This document shows, one piece after another, positions 61,401 through 64,000 of a stretch of 64,000 nt of DNA. The notes beneath the pieces are model-generated. The model worked only from the letters and a program-made list of their open reading frames with translations, was not told where the DNA came from and did not search any database. The first letter of the stretch is position 1, and each line of letters opens with the position of its first letter. Source of the DNA: Melampsora larici-populina 98AG31 (taxonomy: Eukaryota > Basidiomycota > Pucciniomycetes > Pucciniales > Melampsoraceae); assembly GCF_000204055.1 (NCBI RefSeq), contig NW_006768774.1, forward strand, positions 1,441,819 through 1,505,818, in the 5' to 3' direction. A program made the translations under genes and the position numbers.

Positions 61401-62417
61401 TAGACTTTTTCATTTTCATTTGTTTTCCTTAGCTGTTCAAGACATTCAGTGTACAATCTCTCTTTGTAGCAATGTCTTTCATTCAGGATCTTAAATTAGG
61501 ACATTATATGAAGATCCCACCTAGGGTGACATTTGTGGTTCAAATCCTGGCTGCTATTTCTTCTGCTATCGTTCAAGTTGGAGTTAAAGAATTCTTGGTG
61601 GCCACCGTACCTGATCTTTGTGATAAACATCAAGCGAACCTACTTACATGTCCTAACAGTTCAGTCTTCTATTCAGCTTCAGTTCTATGGTAAGTTTGAA
61701 TGTTTTTTTCTATCTTTTCTTACTATATGGAAATTGACATGGAGATCTTGATTTGGTAAAAATAGGGGATTATTAGGACCACAACGACAATTTGGAGAAG
61801 GAACAATATATAGACCAATTGTATATTTTACTATCATTGGTGGTTTGATTCCAATTCCATTTTATCTATTTACGAAACGATGGCCAAATAGTTGGTTAAA
61901 GTATGTAAATATCCCAGTACTTTTGGTGGGTGCTTGTTGGATCCCTCCAGCTACTGCAATTAATTATACGTCTTGGATTATCGTTGGTTTTATCTTTCGT
62001 TGAGTTTCCAAAACTTCATCTTCTTTCTTTATCTGAGCTCTTATTGGGCTGAATGCTAATTTGATCTTTTTTTCCGGAGGTAATAGAATATGTTTTTAGA
62101 AGAACTAAGTTTCGTTGGTGGAGTAAATATAATTTTGTACTTTCGGCTGGATTAGATGTTGGAACGGTGATTAGTGCGATTGTGATCTTCTTAACCGTTC
62201 AATTGTTTAGACCTGGATCAGATGGTACATTAAATTGGTGGGGTAATACAGTTTATGTCAAGTTGAGTCTTTTTTGGCTCTTTTACTTTCCATCTTAAAG
62301 ATCGAGATTTGATTACTTACTATGAATTGGTTTATTTTGGTTAGTACGGATGATTTTGATGGAGTTCCTTTGATTGATCCACCTATTGATGGATTCGGAC
62401 CATTAACTTGGGTGTAA
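58463..62417 (+). CDS. OPT-family oligopeptide transporter, 1093 aa, 9 exons
   Basis: OPT proteins import tetra/pentapeptides or glutathione-type substrates with protons across the plasma membrane. Exons: 58463-60218, 60307-60360, 60435-60622, 60712-61083, 61173-61346, 61433-61689, 61766-61998, 62087-62261, 62345-62417; 1094 codons with stop, phases all agree. Residues 1 to about 370 are a Ser/Pro/Gln-rich, locally very acidic ([15 protein letters not shown] near 48-62) cytoplasmic extension. The transporter core begins at [21 protein letters not shown]. The OPT signature [10 protein letters not shown] lies near residue 470. Further family marks are [71 protein letters not shown] and [23 protein letters not shown]. 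About 14-16 helices are expected. The tail ends DGFGPLTWV. The usual fungal OPT is 750-900 aa, so the N-terminus is longer than normal. Confidence 0.93.
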
Positions 62418-63250
62418 AATTTAATGAGACGATTTTTTTATAGATTTTGTTTTTGTTTTTGTTTTTTGATGAATCAATGGGGTTTTGTTAAGAAAAAAAT
62501 GAGTAAAGAAGTTGGATGAGTTTTTTAAATGATTAGAAAAGAAAAGAAAAGGAAATTGATCGAAAGCTTGTTTATGTATGGGTGGGTGTTTTTTTTTTGA
62601 TCTAAACATTAGATACAAAATTTGTTATGTTGTGTGTGTGTGTGTTGTGTTGTTCTCTCTATCGGTCAAATCTTTGGTTTTATCGTCGTCCTTTTTTTTC
62701 CTCCTTTACTTTCTTTTCTTTTCTTTACTCACTATACTCTTATATCTTTTTGCTTTTTTTACTGCTTTTTTTTTGGTTCATTTCTTTTTATCTTCCTCTT
62801 TTAAAGAGGTATGATTTTTTTTCCTTTGTTTTGGTTGTTTTTCTAATTTGGGGAAAAAGAGAAAAAAAAACAGAAGGGAAATTTATTTCATAAAAGGATC
62901 ATCTAAGGGTTTTTTTTTCTTTTTCTTTTGCTTTTTGGTTCTTACAAATTTATATAGTGGATTTTTTTTTCAATATATAGATCAAAGGGTTTTCTTTCTT
63001 TCTTTTGTGATTGTATAGTGTTTGTAGTGTTTTTAAGTGTTTTTTTTTTCCTTTCTTTCCTTGTGGGATGTTTGTGTTTGATGTGTTTTTGTGTTTTTGT
63101 TTGTTGAATTACAAAACTTATGTTGAATATTTCATTTTTTTCATTTTTCTTTCCTTTTTACATTTCTAAACAAAAACTATCAATCAAGACATATACTACC
63201 AAGATGGAAATAGGAATGAGAATCAGGATGAGAACAAAATCAGAAACTTT
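62418..63250. other. 3' flank of the OPT gene, T-rich low complexity
   Basis: Long tracts of TTTTCTTTT type (62681-63060) with a (GT)n patch at 62629-62644. No gene is seen; it probably holds the OPT terminator and 3' UTR. Confidence 0.5.
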
Positions 63251-63412
63251 AGGGGCTCTCAAACCTGACCTGGTTTCAAAAAACCCAGTTGACCCAGTTG
63301 ACTTTTTGGCTGGGAGCTGTCAATAAATGTCAAATTTATATACAAAGTTACTGCCAAAAAGTCAACTGGGTCAACTGGGTTTTTGAAAACCGGGTCAGGT
63401 TTGAGAGCCCCT
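63251..63412. mobile_element. 162-bp MITE with long inverted repeats, copy 2
   Basis: Same family and same length as 10007-10168. It starts AGGGGCTCTCAAACCTGACC and ends GGTCAGGTTTGAGAGCCCCT. TTT flanks both ends (63248-63250 and 63413-63415). The arms are closer to perfect inverse copies than in copy 1. Confidence 0.85.
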
Positions 63413-63524
63413 TTTGATTAGGTTTGGGGTGGTACACTGTATTAACAGGGGGAAAATGGCAGGGTGCAGGTTCAGATGTGGCAAAGATGATGGGACAGAT
63501 AACTCCTCTGAGATGAGCAACAAT

Positions 63525-63727
63525 AAGGGTACACAAACATTACAACCCATTTGAAAAACCCATTTGAGAAAAAATAGAAAAACCCATTTAAAAAATTATT
63601 TTTTTGAACAGAAAAATAAATTGGGTCCCTCTGGAATTTTCTGTTCAAAAAAATATTTTTTTGAATGGGTTTTTATATTTTTTCTTAAATGGGTTTTTCA
63701 AATGGGTTGTAATGTTTGTGTACCCTT
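63525..63727. mobile_element. 203-bp MITE, TSD AAT
   Basis: Left AAGGGTACACAAACATTACA and right TGTAATGTTTGTGTACCCTT are exact inverse copies. Both arms repeat AAACCCATTT several times around an AT-rich centre. AAT flanks both ends (63522-63524 and 63728-63730). Confidence 0.85.
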
Positions 63728-64000
63728 AATGTACTAAGACCAAAAGAACCCCAATGAGTTTAACCTAGCAGCTCTCCTTTCTAGTACCATGTCCTATTGT
63801 TGTGCCACTGCATAGTTTCTCATTCTTTGTCTCCCAAAAAAATATACAAAATTAAAAAATTGTTCTGTTCATCCACCAATAATTCATAGTCAGAGCTATA
63901 GTAATCCAGATTATCATCATACAGTTTGTAGTCATGTAACTCATTTCTCTTTCTCAGTATTGCCATAATTCCCTTCAGTTCAAATTATACACTTCTCAAT
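63728..64000. other. End of window, no gene recognised
   Basis: AT-rich sequence without a supported feature; the window ends before any further gene is visible. Confidence 0.4.

Noticed and set aside
62620..62893. Overlapping Phe/Leu-rich frames downstream of the OPT gene
   Set aside because: Artefact of T-rich low-complexity DNA.

Overview
The window looks like nuclear DNA of a basidiomycete fungus, most probably a rust (Pucciniomycotina). It is AT-rich, its genes carry many short GT-AG introns (about 43 to 135 nt), and housekeeping genes alternate with long gene-poor stretches full of transposons and foldback elements. The taxonomic call is inference from gene architecture, protein families and transposon types; no marker gene settles it.

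Layout. (1) 1-9.4 kb is housekeeping: a ubiquitin-like/AN1 zinc-finger protein (minus, 4 exons), an AP-1 beta-adaptin (minus, 10 exons) and, divergently, a KDM3/JMJD1-type JmjC histone demethylase (plus, about 12 exons). (2) 10-22 kb is accessory: a 162-bp MITE, a nested 1.04-kb foldback element, a multi-pass membrane-protein gene with apparent frame breaks, a complete but frameshifted Tc1 element, and otherwise structureless DNA. (3) 22.1-25.5 kb holds a CNH-domain protein (minus, 5 exons), followed by a 592-bp foldback element. (4) 28.5-30.1 kb holds a CTK2/cyclin K-like cyclin (plus, 3 exons). (5) 30.6-41.4 kb is a repeat block: several MITEs, a 1.7-kb hAT-like non-autonomous element and a recent 6.1-kb Ty1/copia retrotransposon with PBS, PPT, 5-bp target duplication and LTRs of unequal length. 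(6) 46.4-48.8 kb holds an MFS transporter (plus, 9 exons). (7) 50.2-50.9 kb holds a 5-exon gene for a small secreted cysteine-rich protein, a candidate effector. (8) 52.2-53.5 kb is a decayed retroelement. (9) 58.5-62.4 kb holds an OPT oligopeptide transporter (plus, 9 exons), followed by two MITEs.

The genes do not form one pathway. They cover vesicle coats (AP-1), chromatin (KDM3), RNA polymerase II CTD phosphorylation (cyclin), probable Rho signalling or trafficking (CNH) and uptake/efflux (OPT, MFS). Exon models for AN1, beta-adaptin, CNH, cyclin, MFS, OPT and the secreted protein were built by hand; each stays in frame across every junction from ATG to stop. No tRNA, rRNA or CRISPR array was recognised.
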